The notes beneath the pieces were generated by a model. The model saw only the letters and a list, made by a program, of their open reading frames with translations, had not been told where the DNA came from and searched no databases. A stretch of DNA of 54,949 nucleotides from Salinisphaera orenii subsp. halophila YIM 95161 (GTDB taxonomy: Bacteria; Pseudomonadota; Gammaproteobacteria; Nevskiales; Salinisphaeraceae). The DNA lies in assembly GCF_003732545.1 (NCBI RefSeq), contig NZ_AYKF01000068.1, positions 1-54,949 on the forward strand, written 5' to 3'. The translations under genes were made by a program, and so were the position numbers. How positions within the stretch are numbered: the first letter of the stretch is position 1; every line of letters starts with the position of its first letter. Positions 47,534 through 54,949 of this stretch are shown one piece after another.

Positions 47534-49089
47534 GCCGGCGCATCGCGGCGCTGGCCGGTCTCCTGCTGGCGACGAGCGCGGCCAGCCTGACCGCCGCCGC
47601 GGTGGAGGCGGACAATCTCGTGCTGCCGCCGGAACTGACCGAGGTCGGCGCCCGCGGCACCCTGGACCTGTCGGTCGAGGAAGCGGTCGCCCTCGCGATC
47701 CAGCACAACGCCTCGCTGCGTGCCGAACGCCAGCAGCCGATCATCGCCGGCACCTTCGCGGCCGTCGAGCGCGCCGTGTTCGACCCCAGCGTGTTCGCCA
47801 CCGTGGAACGCTCGCGGGAGGTCACCGAGCGCGTCTCCGAGGACATCCAGCAGAATTTCGATGTCCGCAGCGAGCAGGAGACGGCCCGCGCCGGCCTGCG
47901 CCAGACCCTGCCCACGGGCACCGAGCTGGAGATCAGCCTGGAACAGGACCTGTCCGAGTCCAACCGCTCGCCGCGACAGGCGGGCACCCGCGCCGGCCTC
48001 TCCATCACCCAGGCCCTGCTGCGCGGTTTCGGTATCGATACCAATCTGGTCGCGCTGCGCCAGGCCCGCGCCGATGTCCAGGCCTCGGCCTACGAGCTGC
48101 GCGGCTTCGTGACGTCACTGGTCGCGGACGTGGAATCCACCTACTGGGACTATCTCGGCGCGCGCCGGCGGATCGACATCCTCGAAAACGCGCTCGAAGT
48201 CGCCCGACGGCAGTCGCGCGAGGCCCGCGCCCGTATCGAGGCCGGCACCGTTGCCGAGGTCGAGGAGGCCGCCTTCGCCGCCGAGGCCGCCCGCCGGCGC
48301 CAGGACCTGATCGACGGCCGCGCCGAGGCGCGCCGGCTGCGCACGCGGCTGCTGCAACTCATCAGCGTGCCCGGCCGCACCCGCTTCGAGCGTGCGATCG
48401 AGCCGACCACGCCCGTGGCCACCGAGGCCGCGCCGCTCGACACCGCCGGCGAATACGTCGACCTGGCCCGCCGGCGCCGCCCCGAGATCAACCAGGCGCG
48501 GCTGGAGCTGGCCCGCAACGAACTCGAGGTCGTGGCCACCCGCAACGGGCTGCTGCCGCGGCTGGACCTGTTCGTGACCCTCGGCCAGACCGGCTTCGGC
48601 GAGAACTACGGCCGCGCCTACGACACCCTCGACAATCGCAACACCTACGATCTGTCCGGGGCGCTGGAATTCGAGTATCCGCTGGGCAACCGCGCGGCCC
48701 GGGCCCGCGATCGGCGCGCCCGGGCCGGCCGGCGGCAGGCCGAGGCCAGCCTGGAGAATCTCGCCGGGGTGATCGAGTCGGATGTCCGCTACGCGCTGAT
48801 CGAGGCCGATCGCGCGGCCGCCCAGATCGAGGCGTCGGCGGTGACCGTGCGCGAGCGGGAACGCACGCTCGAGGCCGAGCGGGCGCGCTTCGAAGTGGGA
48901 CGTTCGACCGCCCTGCTGGTGGCCCAGGCCCAGCGCGACCTGCTCACCGCACGGCTGGATCGCATCGATGCCTTCATCGGCTATCGCCAGGCGCTGATCG
49001 AGCTGTACGTGGCGGACGGAACGCTGCTCACCCGTCGTCTGATCGAGGCCCCGGGGGATCGTTCGCCAACGACGCCGTGGCGCGACTGA
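47530..49089 (+). CDS. TolC-family outer-membrane channel
   Basis: A 519-residue outer-membrane efflux protein with a signal peptide of about 24 residues and no lipobox. Two TolC repeats are seen. The first begins LSVEEAVALAIQHNASLRAER and the second includes YVDLARRRRPEINQARLELARNELEVVA. Long helices rich in Arg/Ala/Glu are typical. It completes a tripartite pump with the adaptor and RND genes, with four-base coupling to the latter. A hairpin lies beyond the stop. Confidence 0.88.
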   Translation: MSRRIAALAGLLLATSAASLTAAAVEADNLVLPPELTEVGARGTLDLSVEEAVALAIQHNASLRAERQQPIIAGTFAAVERAVFDPSVFATVERSREVTERVSEDIQQNFDVRSEQETARAGLRQTLPTGTELEISLEQDLSESNRSPRQAGTRAGLSITQALLRGFGIDTNLVALRQARADVQASAYELRGFVTSLVADVESTYWDYLGARRRIDILENALEVARRQSREARARIEAGTVAEVEEAAFAAEAARRRQDLIDGRAEARRLRTRLLQLISVPGRTRFERAIEPTTPVATEAAPLDTAGEYVDLARRRRPEINQARLELARNELEVVATRNGLLPRLDLFVTLGQTGFGENYGRAYDTLDNRNTYDLSGALEFEYPLGNRAARARDRRARAGRRQAEASLENLAGVIESDVRYALIEADRAAAQIEASAVTVRERERTLEAERARFEVGRSTALLVAQAQRDLLTARLDRIDAFIGYRQALIELYVADGTLLTRRLIEAPGDRSPTTPWRD

Positions 49090-49382
49090 TCAAAGCCGCC
49101 GGACCATAGAAAACCGGCCGGTGCGATGCACCGGCCGGAAGCCGCGATTGACACAACGACCGGAGGAGATGTCGCGCGGGCGCATTGGAGGAGAGCAATA
49201 CGGCGCAGGTCGCTGTGCACTGTTGCTAAAGCAAGACTGGTGCCAGTTTTCGGCCGGACGCGATGCCGCTCACCCGGCTTTTCGGGCGCCGACCGGCGGC
49301 CGACAGCCGCAAACCGGCCCTTCGACGCGGCCCCGGAACCGGCGCCGCGGTCGTCCGCGCCCCGTCCTGGTGCGCGTGTGGC
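49090..49382. other. Convergent intergenic region with small hairpins
   Basis: 293 bases between tolC-like and thiolase genes, read toward each other. It contains the strong hairpin at 49114-49138, and smaller stems TTGC-TAAA-GCAA and ACTGG-TG-CCAGT with a following TTTT on the plus strand (near 49223-49255), a possible plus-strand terminator. GGAGGAG occurs twice (near 49159 and 49185) without a start codon at the right distance. Confidence 0.45.
49111..49138 (-). terminator. Terminator for the minus-strand thiolase gene
   Basis: CCGGCCGGTGC (49114-49124) pairs perfectly with GCACCGGCCGG (49128-49138) over GAT. The AAAA just left of it is a U-tract on the minus strand. It lies about 245 bases beyond the thiolase stop and 24 bases after the tolC-like stop, so it may also block plus-strand transcription. 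Confidence 0.65.
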
Positions 49383-50576
49383 CTAGCGCTGCAGCGCCAG
49401 CGCCACGCCCTGACCGCCGCCGATACACAGCGTCGCCAGCCCCTTCCGGGCGTCGCGCCGCCGCATCTCGTGGATCAGCGTGACCAGAATGCGGCAGCCG
49501 GACGCACCGATCGGGTGCCCGAGGGCGATGGCCCCGCCGTTGACGTTGACCCGCTCGATGTCCCAATCCAGCTGGCGGCCGACGGCGATCGACTGGGCGG
49601 CGAAGGCCTCGTTGGCCTCGATCAGGTCGAGATCGGGCATCGTCCAGCCGGCGCGGGCCAGGCAGCGCTGGCTGGCCGGCACCGGCCCGATGCCCATGAG
49701 CGCCGGGTCGACGCCGGCGCTGGCATAGCCGGCGAGCGTGGCCAGCGGCGTCAGCCCCAGCGCTTCGCACCGGGCCTGCGTGGTCACCACCACGGCCGCG
49801 GCGCCGTCGTTGAGCCCCGAGGCGTTGCCCGCGGTGACGCTGCCGTCACGCGTGAACGCGGGCTTGAGGCCGGACAGCCCCTCGGCGGTCACCCCCGGAC
49901 GCGGGCCCTCGTCGCGGGCGAAGGCGATGGCATCGCCCTTCTTCTGCGGCACCTCGATCGGCAGCACCTCGTCCTCGAAACGCCCGTGCTTGAGCGCTTC
50001 CTCGGCGCGCTGCTGCGAACGCGCGGCAAAGGCGTCCTGTTCCTCGCGGGAAATGCGGTACTTCTGGGCCACGTTCTCGGCGGTCTGGCCCATGTGATAG
50101 CCGTTGAAGGCGTCCCAGAGGCCGTCGCGGATCATGGTGTCCACGAGCGCCCAGTCGCCCATGCGCTTGCCGGTGCGCGAGCCGGGCAGCACGTGCGCCG
50201 CGCTGCTCATGTTCTCCTGACCGCCGGCGACCACCAGTTCGGCATCGCCGAGCGCGACCGCCTGGGCGGCCAGCATGACCGCCTTGAGACCGCTGCCGCA
50301 GACCTTGTTGATGGTCATGGCCGGCACGGTGTCGGGCAGACCGGCCCGGATCGCCGACTGACGAGCCGGATTCTGGCCCTCGCCGGCGGTGAGCACCTGC
50401 CCCATGATCACCTCGTCGACGGCGTCGGCCGCGATGCCGTGATTCGCCAGCAGGCCACGGATGACGTGGGCGCCGAGATCGACCGCGGACACGTCGGCCA
50501 GCGTGCCGCCGAAGCGGCCGATGGCGGTGCGCCCGGCGGCGGCGATGACGATATTGTCGTTCACTGGGTCGTTCAC
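49383..50576 (-). CDS. Acetyl-CoA C-acetyltransferase (thiolase)
   Basis: A 397-residue biosynthetic-type thiolase that condenses two acetyl-CoA to acetoacetyl-CoA, or reverses it. The nucleophile is C93 in [18 protein letters not shown] follows, then [16 protein letters not shown] with H354, and C384 in [11 protein letters not shown]. It may serve PHB synthesis, fatty acid degradation or ketone use; no pha or atoDA gene is adjacent. The start is a GTG with GGAGG eight bases upstream, lying in an exact 12-bp tandem duplication that offers a second in-frame GTG at 50564. A terminator-like hairpin precedes the gene. Confidence 0.93.
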   Translation of the reverse strand: MNDPVNDNIVIAAAGRTAIGRFGGTLADVSAVDLGAHVIRGLLANHGIAADAVDEVIMGQVLTAGEGQNPARQSAIRAGLPDTVPAMTINKVCGSGLKAVMLAAQAVALGDAELVVAGGQENMSSAAHVLPGSRTGKRMGDWALVDTMIRDGLWDAFNGYHMGQTAENVAQKYRISREEQDAFAARSQQRAEEALKHGRFEDEVLPIEVPQKKGDAIAFARDEGPRPGVTAEGLSGLKPAFTRDGSVTAGNASGLNDGAAAVVVTTQARCEALGLTPLATLAGYASAGVDPALMGIGPVPASQRCLARAGWTMPDLDLIEANEAFAAQSIAVGRQLDWDIERVNVNGGAIALGHPIGASGCRILVTLIHEMRRRDARKGLATLCIGGGQGVALALQR

Positions 50577-50579
50577 TGG
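50556..50579 (-). repeat. 12-bp tandem duplication over the thiolase start codon
   Basis: Two identical 12-bp units (CCAGTGAACGAC on the minus strand), at 50568-50579 and 50556-50567. Each carries a GTG, so two in-frame starts follow the one ribosome-binding site. The N-terminal NDPVNDN peptide results. Confidence 0.85.
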
Positions 50580-50598
50580 AATGCCTCCCGATAAACCG

Positions 50599-50619
50599 AA
50601 AAACCCGGCGCAAGCCGGG
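50599..50619 (-). terminator. Terminator-like hairpin just upstream of the thiolase gene
   Basis: CCCGGC (50604-50609) pairs with GCCGGG (50614-50619) over GCAA, followed on the minus strand by five Us (50603-50599). It lies 23 bases before the thiolase start, so it either blocks read-through from acs or acts as an attenuator in the thiolase leader. Confidence 0.7.
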
Positions 50620-50706
50620 CTCTGATGACCGTCAGTCTAACCAAAAAGGCGGCCCGATGACGCCGCGCCCGGCCGCCGCTCGCGACCGCGGCCGGGCGAT
50701 ATCCAT

Positions 50707-50753
50707 AAAAAAGGCCGGACCGGCCGGCGCGATGCACCGTAACCGGCCCGGCC
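50707..50753 (-). terminator. Rho-independent terminator of acs
   Basis: On the minus strand GGCCGG (50753-50748) pairs with CCGGCC (50718-50713), extended by CCGG/CCGG after a mismatch, then six Us (50712-50707). It lies 27 bases after the acs stop. The loop region shares GCGATGCACCG with the hairpin at 49111-49138. Confidence 0.85.
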
Positions 50754-50779
50754 ACCCCCTGACGGGGCGCAGGCGCGGG

Positions 50780-52735
50780 TCAGCTACCCTTGGCCTGCAG
50801 CTGATCGAGGATCTGCGGGTTCTCCAGCGTCGACACGTCCTGGGTCACCTCATCGCCCCGGGCCACGGTCCGCAGCAGCCGGCGCATGATCTTGCCGGAG
50901 CGCGTCTTCGGCAGACCGTCGGCGAACCGGATCTCCTCGGGCTTGGCGATGGCCCCCAGCTGCTGGGCGACCCAGTCGCGCAGATCGCTGGCCAGCTTGT
51001 CGTTGCCGTCGTCGTTCTTGAGGATGACGAAGGCCACGATGCATTCGCCCTTGACGTCGTGCGGGCGGCTGACCACCGCCGCTTCGGAGACCGCGCTGTG
51101 GGCCACGAGGGCGGACTCGACCTCCATCGTGCCCATGCGATGACCGGAGATGTTCACCACGTCGTCGATGCGGCCGAGGATGCGGAAGTTGCCCTGCTCA
51201 TCACGCTGGGCCGAATCGCCCGCCACATAGGTGTGGGCGTCGTACATGCCGAAGTAAGTCTCCTTGTAGCGGTCCGGGTCGCCCCAGATCGTACGCAGCA
51301 TGTACGGCCACGGCTTGGTGATGACCAGCACGCCGCCGGCGTTGGCATCGGTTATCGGGGCGCCCGATTCGTCGAGGATGTCGGCGACGATGCCGGGCAG
51401 CGGATAGGTCACCGAGCCGGGCTTGGTGCTCGTCGTCTGCGGCAGCGGCGAGATCATGTGCGCGCCGGTCTCGGTCTGCCACCAGGTGTCCACGATCGGG
51501 CAGCGCTCCTTGCCGATCACCTGCCGGTACCACATCCAGGCTTCGGGATTGATCGGCTCACCGACCGTACCGAGGATACGCAGGCTGTCCAGCGCGTGGC
51601 GCTGCGGGTATTCGTCGCCCTGCTTCATCAGCGCGCGGATGGCGGTCGGCGCCGTGTAGAAGATGCTGACCTGATGGGTGTCCACCATCTTCCAGAAGCG
51701 ATCCGGCTCCGGATAGGTGGGCACGCCCTCGAACATGACCTGGGTGGCGCCGCAGGCGGTCGGGCCGTAGGTGATGTAGGTATGACCGGTGATCCAGCCG
51801 ACGTCAGCCGTGCACCAGAAGACGTCATCGTCACCCAGATCGAAGACCCAGCGGCAGCTGCAGATCGCCCCGAGCAGGTAGCCCGCGGAGGCGTGCTGGA
51901 TACCCTTCGGCTTGCCGGTGGAACCGGAGGTGTAGAGGATGAACAGCGGATGCTCCGCGTTCACCCATTCCGGCTCGCACTCGTCGGCCTGGCCGTCGAC
52001 GATATCGTGCCACCACACGTCGCGACCGTCGGCCATGGTCACGTCGGTGCCCGAGCGCTTGTAGACGACCACCGTCTCAATCGAGGCGCAGCCCTCGGAC
52101 AGCGCCTGGTCGGCGACCTCCTTGAGCGCGATCAGCTTGCCGCCGCGATAGTTGCCGTCGGCGGTGATCAGCATCTTGGCCTCGGCGTCGTCGATGCGGT
52201 CCCGCAGCGCCGGCGCGGAGAAGCCGCCGAAGACCACCGAGTGGATCGCACCGATGCGCGCACAGGCCAGCATGGCAACGGCCGCCTGCGGAATGTTGGG
52301 CAGATAGATGACCGCCCGATCGCCCTTGCCCAGGCCCTTGGCCTTCAGGGCGTTGGCAAAGCGACAGACGCGCGCATGCAGCTCCCGATAGGAGATGTGC
52401 TCGACCTCGCCATCGTCGCCCTCGAAGATGATCGCGGTCTTGTCGCCGCGGGTCGCCAGATGCCGGTCGAGGCAGTTGTAGGCGACGTTCATCTCGCCAT
52501 CGGCGAACCATTTGAAGAACGGGGCGTCCGAATCATCGAGGACCTGCGAGAAGGGCTTGTGCCAATCCAGATGATCCTTGGCCTGCTGGGCCCAGAAGCC
52601 TTCGTGATCGGCCTCGGCGGCCTCGCGAAGGGCGTTGATCTCGGACGGCTTGAGATGTGCGCCGTCGAGAAACGCCTGGGGCGGATCGAACTGACGATCC
52701 TCCTTCAGGACGGATTCGATCTTGTTGTCGGCCAT
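50780..52735 (-). CDS. acs: Acetyl-CoA synthetase
   Basis: A 651-residue AMP-forming ligase that activates acetate with ATP and CoA. Motifs: [15 protein letters not shown] (P-loop-like A3), [10 protein letters not shown] (A5), [10 protein letters not shown] (A7) and, near the end, the regulated lysine around residue 615 in [12 protein letters not shown] in GWITGHTY favours acetate over longer acids, as in enteric Acs. The ATG at 52735 has GGAG six bases upstream; an upstream ATG at 52759 is less likely. It carries its own terminator and lies upstream of the thiolase gene. Confidence 0.96.
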   Translation of the reverse strand: MADNKIESVLKEDRQFDPPQAFLDGAHLKPSEINALREAAEADHEGFWAQQAKDHLDWHKPFSQVLDDSDAPFFKWFADGEMNVAYNCLDRHLATRGDKTAIIFEGDDGEVEHISYRELHARVCRFANALKAKGLGKGDRAVIYLPNIPQAAVAMLACARIGAIHSVVFGGFSAPALRDRIDDAEAKMLITADGNYRGGKLIALKEVADQALSEGCASIETVVVYKRSGTDVTMADGRDVWWHDIVDGQADECEPEWVNAEHPLFILYTSGSTGKPKGIQHASAGYLLGAICSCRWVFDLGDDDVFWCTADVGWITGHTYITYGPTACGATQVMFEGVPTYPEPDRFWKMVDTHQVSIFYTAPTAIRALMKQGDEYPQRHALDSLRILGTVGEPINPEAWMWYRQVIGKERCPIVDTWWQTETGAHMISPLPQTTSTKPGSVTYPLPGIVADILDESGAPITDANAGGVLVITKPWPYMLRTIWGDPDRYKETYFGMYDAHTYVAGDSAQRDEQGNFRILGRIDDVVNISGHRMGTMEVESALVAHSAVSEAAVVSRPHDVKGECIVAFVILKNDDGNDKLASDLRDWVAQQLGAIAKPEEIRFADGLPKTRSGKIMRRLLRTVARGDEVTQDVSTLENPQILDQLQAKGS

Positions 52736-52873
52736 GAATACTCCGTGAAGCGATCGCAAACACTGTCAGCATACGCATCTGGAGGCTTTGTCTGCATAAG
52801 ACGAAAGGCGTAGGCCCGTGTCTTTGCAACGCGTCCTCGCCGCCATCAGCAAGGACAAGAAGCCAGGCCGGTT

Positions 52874-52892
52874 AATAATAATCGTTCGCATC
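52874..52892. promoter_or_regulatory. Candidate Fur box upstream of exbB
   Basis: AATAATAATCGTTCGCATC resembles Fur sites (11 of 19 bases match the classical GATAATGATAATCATTATC; the right half resembles pseudomonad variants). It lies 77-95 bases before the exbB start in an AT-rich patch. Iron repression of the TonB system is the usual rule. Confidence 0.55.
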
Positions 52893-52968
52893 TAGCGCGC
52901 TTTTGCGCCATACTGCTTCGCCTTGTTTGCGCCGCATCGCGCTGCACTCACGCCAAGGAAACGACGCC

Positions 52969-53721
52969 ATGACGCCAGACAGTTCGCCCATTCTCGATCT
53001 CGCCGGTCTGTTCGAGTTGCTGCGTCTGGGCGGTCCGGTGGTCGCTGTTCTGGGCGTGATGTCGATCTTCGGCTTCGCCATCGCGCTGCTCAAGCTCTGG
53101 CAGTACGCCAGCGTTCGCGTGGGCCGGCGGCGGTTCATCACGCCGGCGCTGTCGCAGTGGCGCGCGGGCGAACGCGACCAGGCCATCGCCGCGCTGGCCG
53201 CCGAGCGCAACCCCATCGCCGACACGCTGGCGGTGGCCATGCGCGGGGTCGCCTCCGGCGCGGACACGGCCATCGTGCGGGAGGAGGCCGCCCGCGTGGG
53301 CGCGCGCCACCTCAGCCGGATGCGCCACTACTTCCGCCCACTCGAGGTCATCGGCGCCCTGGCGCCGCTGATCGGTCTGCTGGGCACGGTCATGGGCATG
53401 ATCTCGGCCTTCCAGCAGCTGGCCAGCGCCGGCAGCCAGGTCGACCCGTCGGTGCTGTCCGACGGCATCTGGGAGGCGCTCTTGACCACCGCCGTGGGCC
53501 TGATCGTGGCGATCCCGGCGGTCGCCGTGCTCAACTGGTTCGAGCGGATCGTCGAGCGCCTGCACGAGGACATGCAGGACACGCTCACCCGCTTTTTCAC
53601 CCGCCACGAGGCCACCGGCTTCGATCACGCCGCGACGCCGTTCGCGGAACCGAAGCCCGGTTCGAACGAATCCCCCGGCGAGGCCGACGCCGGCAGCCGC
53701 CGCGCCTCGCATGCATATTGA
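52969..53721 (+). CDS. exbB: ExbB/TolQ/MotA-family proton channel protein
   Basis: A 250-residue inner-membrane protein with three helices (about 22-44, 126-148, 171-189). Family features: the APLIGLLGTVMGMISAF helix 2 motif with pore-lining Thr, WEALLTTAVGLIVAIPAV in helix 3 and a cytoplasmic loop between helices 1 and 2. It forms a pentamer around the ExbD pair and energises TonB. The ATG at 52969 is preceded by AAGGAA; the longer frame from 52903 is unlikely. It overlaps the next gene by 11 bases. Confidence 0.9.
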   Translation: MTPDSSPILDLAGLFELLRLGGPVVAVLGVMSIFGFAIALLKLWQYASVRVGRRRFITPALSQWRAGERDQAIAALAAERNPIADTLAVAMRGVASGADTAIVREEAARVGARHLSRMRHYFRPLEVIGALAPLIGLLGTVMGMISAFQQLASAGSQVDPSVLSDGIWEALLTTAVGLIVAIPAVAVLNWFERIVERLHEDMQDTLTRFFTRHEATGFDHAATPFAEPKPGSNESPGEADAGSRRASHAY

Positions 53722-54115
53722 AACGCTCAAGCGGCGCAAGCACACGATCAGCCTGACGCCGCTCATCGACGTCGTATTCATCCTGCTCGTGTTCTTCATG
53801 CTCGCCACGAGCTTCACCGACTGGCGGCCGATCGGGCTGGCCACCGGCACCACCGAGGCCACCCCCGGCCAGACGCCGCCCGCCGTGGTCCGGGTGCTCG
53901 CCGACGGCAGCCTGCGCTATCGCGAACAAACCCATGCGCCCGGCGAGCTGGCCGCGCGGCTGATCGCCGCCCGTGAGACGGACGAAATCTCGGCGGTGAT
54001 CGTCCAGCCCGACGCGGAGACCGATCTCGAGGCGACCGTCGCCGCGCTGGATGCGCTGTCCGGCGCGGGCGTGGCACCGATGTCGCTGTCGACCACCGGC
54101 GGTTCCGCCCCATGA
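53711..54115 (+). CDS. exbD: ExbD family protein 1
   Basis: A 134-residue protein with one N-terminal membrane helix (about residues 17-35) and a periplasmic domain. The conserved proton-carrying Asp is D20 in LTPLIDVVFILLVFF. It begins 11 bases inside exbB and ends in a four-base overlap with a second ExbD gene, so all are translated together. In the ExbB pentamer two ExbD helices sit in the pore; here one may come from each paralogue. Confidence 0.9.
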   Translation: MHIETLKRRKHTISLTPLIDVVFILLVFFMLATSFTDWRPIGLATGTTEATPGQTPPAVVRVLADGSLRYREQTHAPGELAARLIAARETDEISAVIVQPDAETDLEATVAALDALSGAGVAPMSLSTTGGSAP

Positions 54116-54513
54116 TCGTACCCCCGCCGAAGCGGCCGCGATCCACGGAAGACAACATCTTGCCGCTGATCAACGTCGTCTTCCTGCTGCTGATCTTCTT
54201 CATGCTGGCGGGGGTGCTCACCCAGAGTCCGCCCTTCAGCCTGACGCCACCGAGCAGCGTCGAGACCGAGGATTCGGCCCAGCTGGAATCGCGGGTGCTG
54301 TCGATATCCGCCGACGGTGAACTGGCCATGAGCGGCGAGCGCATCGACGACGCGGCGCTGCGCGAGGCCCTCGCCGACTGGCCGGACGACAAACCCCTGC
54401 AGATCCGAGCCGACGGCGGGCTCAAGGCGAGTGAACTCACCGCCGTGTTCGACCTGCTGCGCGAACTCGGCATCGCCGAGGTCAATCTGCTCACGCGCCA
54501 CGACGACTCATGA
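54112..54513 (+). CDS. ExbD family protein 2, with Asn at the conserved Asp position
   Basis: A 133-residue ExbD-like protein. One membrane helix (about 17-36) reads [18 protein letters not shown]. The position of the essential Asp is N21, so on its own it should not carry protons. The periplasmic domain (residues 40-133) looks intact, with [15 protein letters not shown] and [17 protein letters not shown]. It follows exbD1 by a four-base overlap and precedes tonB by another. A partner role in a mixed ExbD dimer is an inference. Confidence 0.88.
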   Translation: MIVPPPKRPRSTEDNILPLINVVFLLLIFFMLAGVLTQSPPFSLTPPSSVETEDSAQLESRVLSISADGELAMSGERIDDAALREALADWPDDKPLQIRADGGLKASELTAVFDLLRELGIAEVNLLTRHDDS

Positions 54514-54949
54514 CGCGAATCCGTTTTCGACACTGGCTGGTCGTCCTCGCGATCGCCCTCGTCGCGCACGCCGCGCTGCTGGTGCGTTTCCAGGTCGAGA
54601 CGACGCTGGCCGGCGGCTCGGCCGGCAACCAGGGCGTGCGTATCGCGCTCGCCTCCGAACAGGGGGCGCCGCAGCCCGAACAGCGGGCCGCGGACGACAC
54701 CCCCCGCGAGCCGCCGAGCGAACCCGAGGAGCCGGCCGAACAAGACCAACCCGAGCCCGAGCCAAAGCCCGCGCCGGAACCGCTCCCCGAGCCGCAGCCG
54801 GAACCGACACCCGACCCCGAACCCACGACAGCCCCCGAGCCTGAACCGGAGCCCGAACCGGAGCCCGAACCGGAGCCCGAACCGGAGCCTGAACCGGAGC
54901 CTGAACCGGAGCCTGAACCGGAGCCTGAACCGGAGCCTGAACCGGAGCC
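54510..54949 (+). CDS. tonB: TonB-like energy transducer, N-terminal part
   Basis: The first 146 codons of a gene that runs off the right edge. A short basic cytoplasmic N-terminus is followed by one membrane helix (about residues 9-26, [17 protein letters not shown]). The His in AHAALL matches the conserved helix His of TonB. A linker rich in Pro/Glu follows and becomes a pure Glu-Pro repeat from residue 110 to the edge. The C-terminal receptor-binding domain is outside the window. The gene overlaps exbD2 by four bases, so exbB-exbD-exbD-tonB is one unit. Confidence 0.82.
   Translation, partial: MTRIRFRHWLVVLAIALVAHAALLVRFQVETTLAGGSAGNQGVRIALASEQGAPQPEQRAADDTPREPPSEPEEPAEQDQPEPEPKPAPEPLPEPQPEPTPDPEPTTAPEPEPEPEPEPEPEPEPEPEPEPEPEPEPEPEPEPEPE
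54837..54949 (+). repeat. 12-bp tandem repeat coding for Glu-Pro in tonB
   Basis: Nine full copies of GAGCCYGAACCG and a partial tenth run to the last base. Copies 2-4 have C and the rest T at the variable base. Each unit codes Glu-Pro-Glu-Pro and preserves the frame, so length changes would vary the spacer length only. Confidence 0.95.

Noticed and set aside
54837-54949. CRISPR-like array
   Set aside because: Units are directly adjacent 12-mers in frame inside a gene, without spacers.

Overview
The window is gene-dense, very GC-rich DNA that looks chromosomal. Family content (YeiH next to a YeiE-like LysR regulator, CIO-type bd oxidase, RND pump, TRAP-TAXI transport, TonB/ExbBD, ArsH) points to a gammaproteobacterium. 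Many exported and soluble proteins are rich in Asp/Glu, which suggests a halophile or halotolerant marine organism; a Salinisphaera-like bacterium is my guess and is not proven by anything seen here. No rRNA, tRNA, CRISPR array, intact insertion sequence or prophage was found. The right edge falls inside a 12-bp tandem repeat, so the window may be the end of a contig.

Layout. 0-5 kb: the end of arsH, a crcB/DUF190 fluoride-export pair, yeiH with a divergent LysR regulator, an exported PRC-barrel protein and a DsbA-like membrane-anchored thioredoxin-fold protein. 5.2-5.6 kb: a gene-free stretch with three hairpins. 5.6-8.5 kb: a DUF3482 GTPase and its DUF2868 membrane partner. 8.5-11.1 kb: cioA-cioB plus a 39-residue third subunit. 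11.3-14.6 kb: moaA, ybaK and an Na+/glutamate-type symporter. 14.6-17.2 kb: a LigD end-joining enzyme split into three genes. 17.3-19 kb: a fungal-type cytosine deaminase, an AT-rich leader and a glycosyltransferase. 19-27.5 kb: a UvrD-like helicase, an aromatic/aspartate aminotransferase, two EamA exporters, uraA-upp and a GcvA-like regulator. 27.6-31.5 kb: a TRAP-TAXI transporter with DUF1850.

31.6-41.4 kb is the most coherent block: fdhD, DUF1641, a 999-residue iron-sulfur/molybdopterin oxidoreductase annotated in its family as formate dehydrogenase alpha, a 40-residue membrane peptide, an oxalate/formate-type MFS antiporter, moeA and mobA. With moaA at 11.3 kb, the window carries much of what is needed to build, insert and activate a Mo-bisPGD enzyme and to supply its substrate. 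The enzyme keeps the substrate Arg but has Gln where formate dehydrogenases carry the catalytic His, so its substrate is open.

41.6-49.1 kb: a DUF4197 protein, an HNH endonuclease and a tightly coupled three-gene RND efflux operon. 49.4-52.7 kb: acetyl-CoA acetyltransferase and acetyl-CoA synthetase, separated by strong minus-strand terminators. 52.9 kb to the end: a Fur-box-like site followed by exbB-exbD-exbD-tonB, in which the second ExbD has Asn in place of the membrane Asp.

Starts were chosen by ribosome-binding site, overlap with the neighbour and family N-terminus. Long open frames antisense to real genes were treated as GC-driven artefacts. All family names come from recognising motifs by eye; no searches were run.
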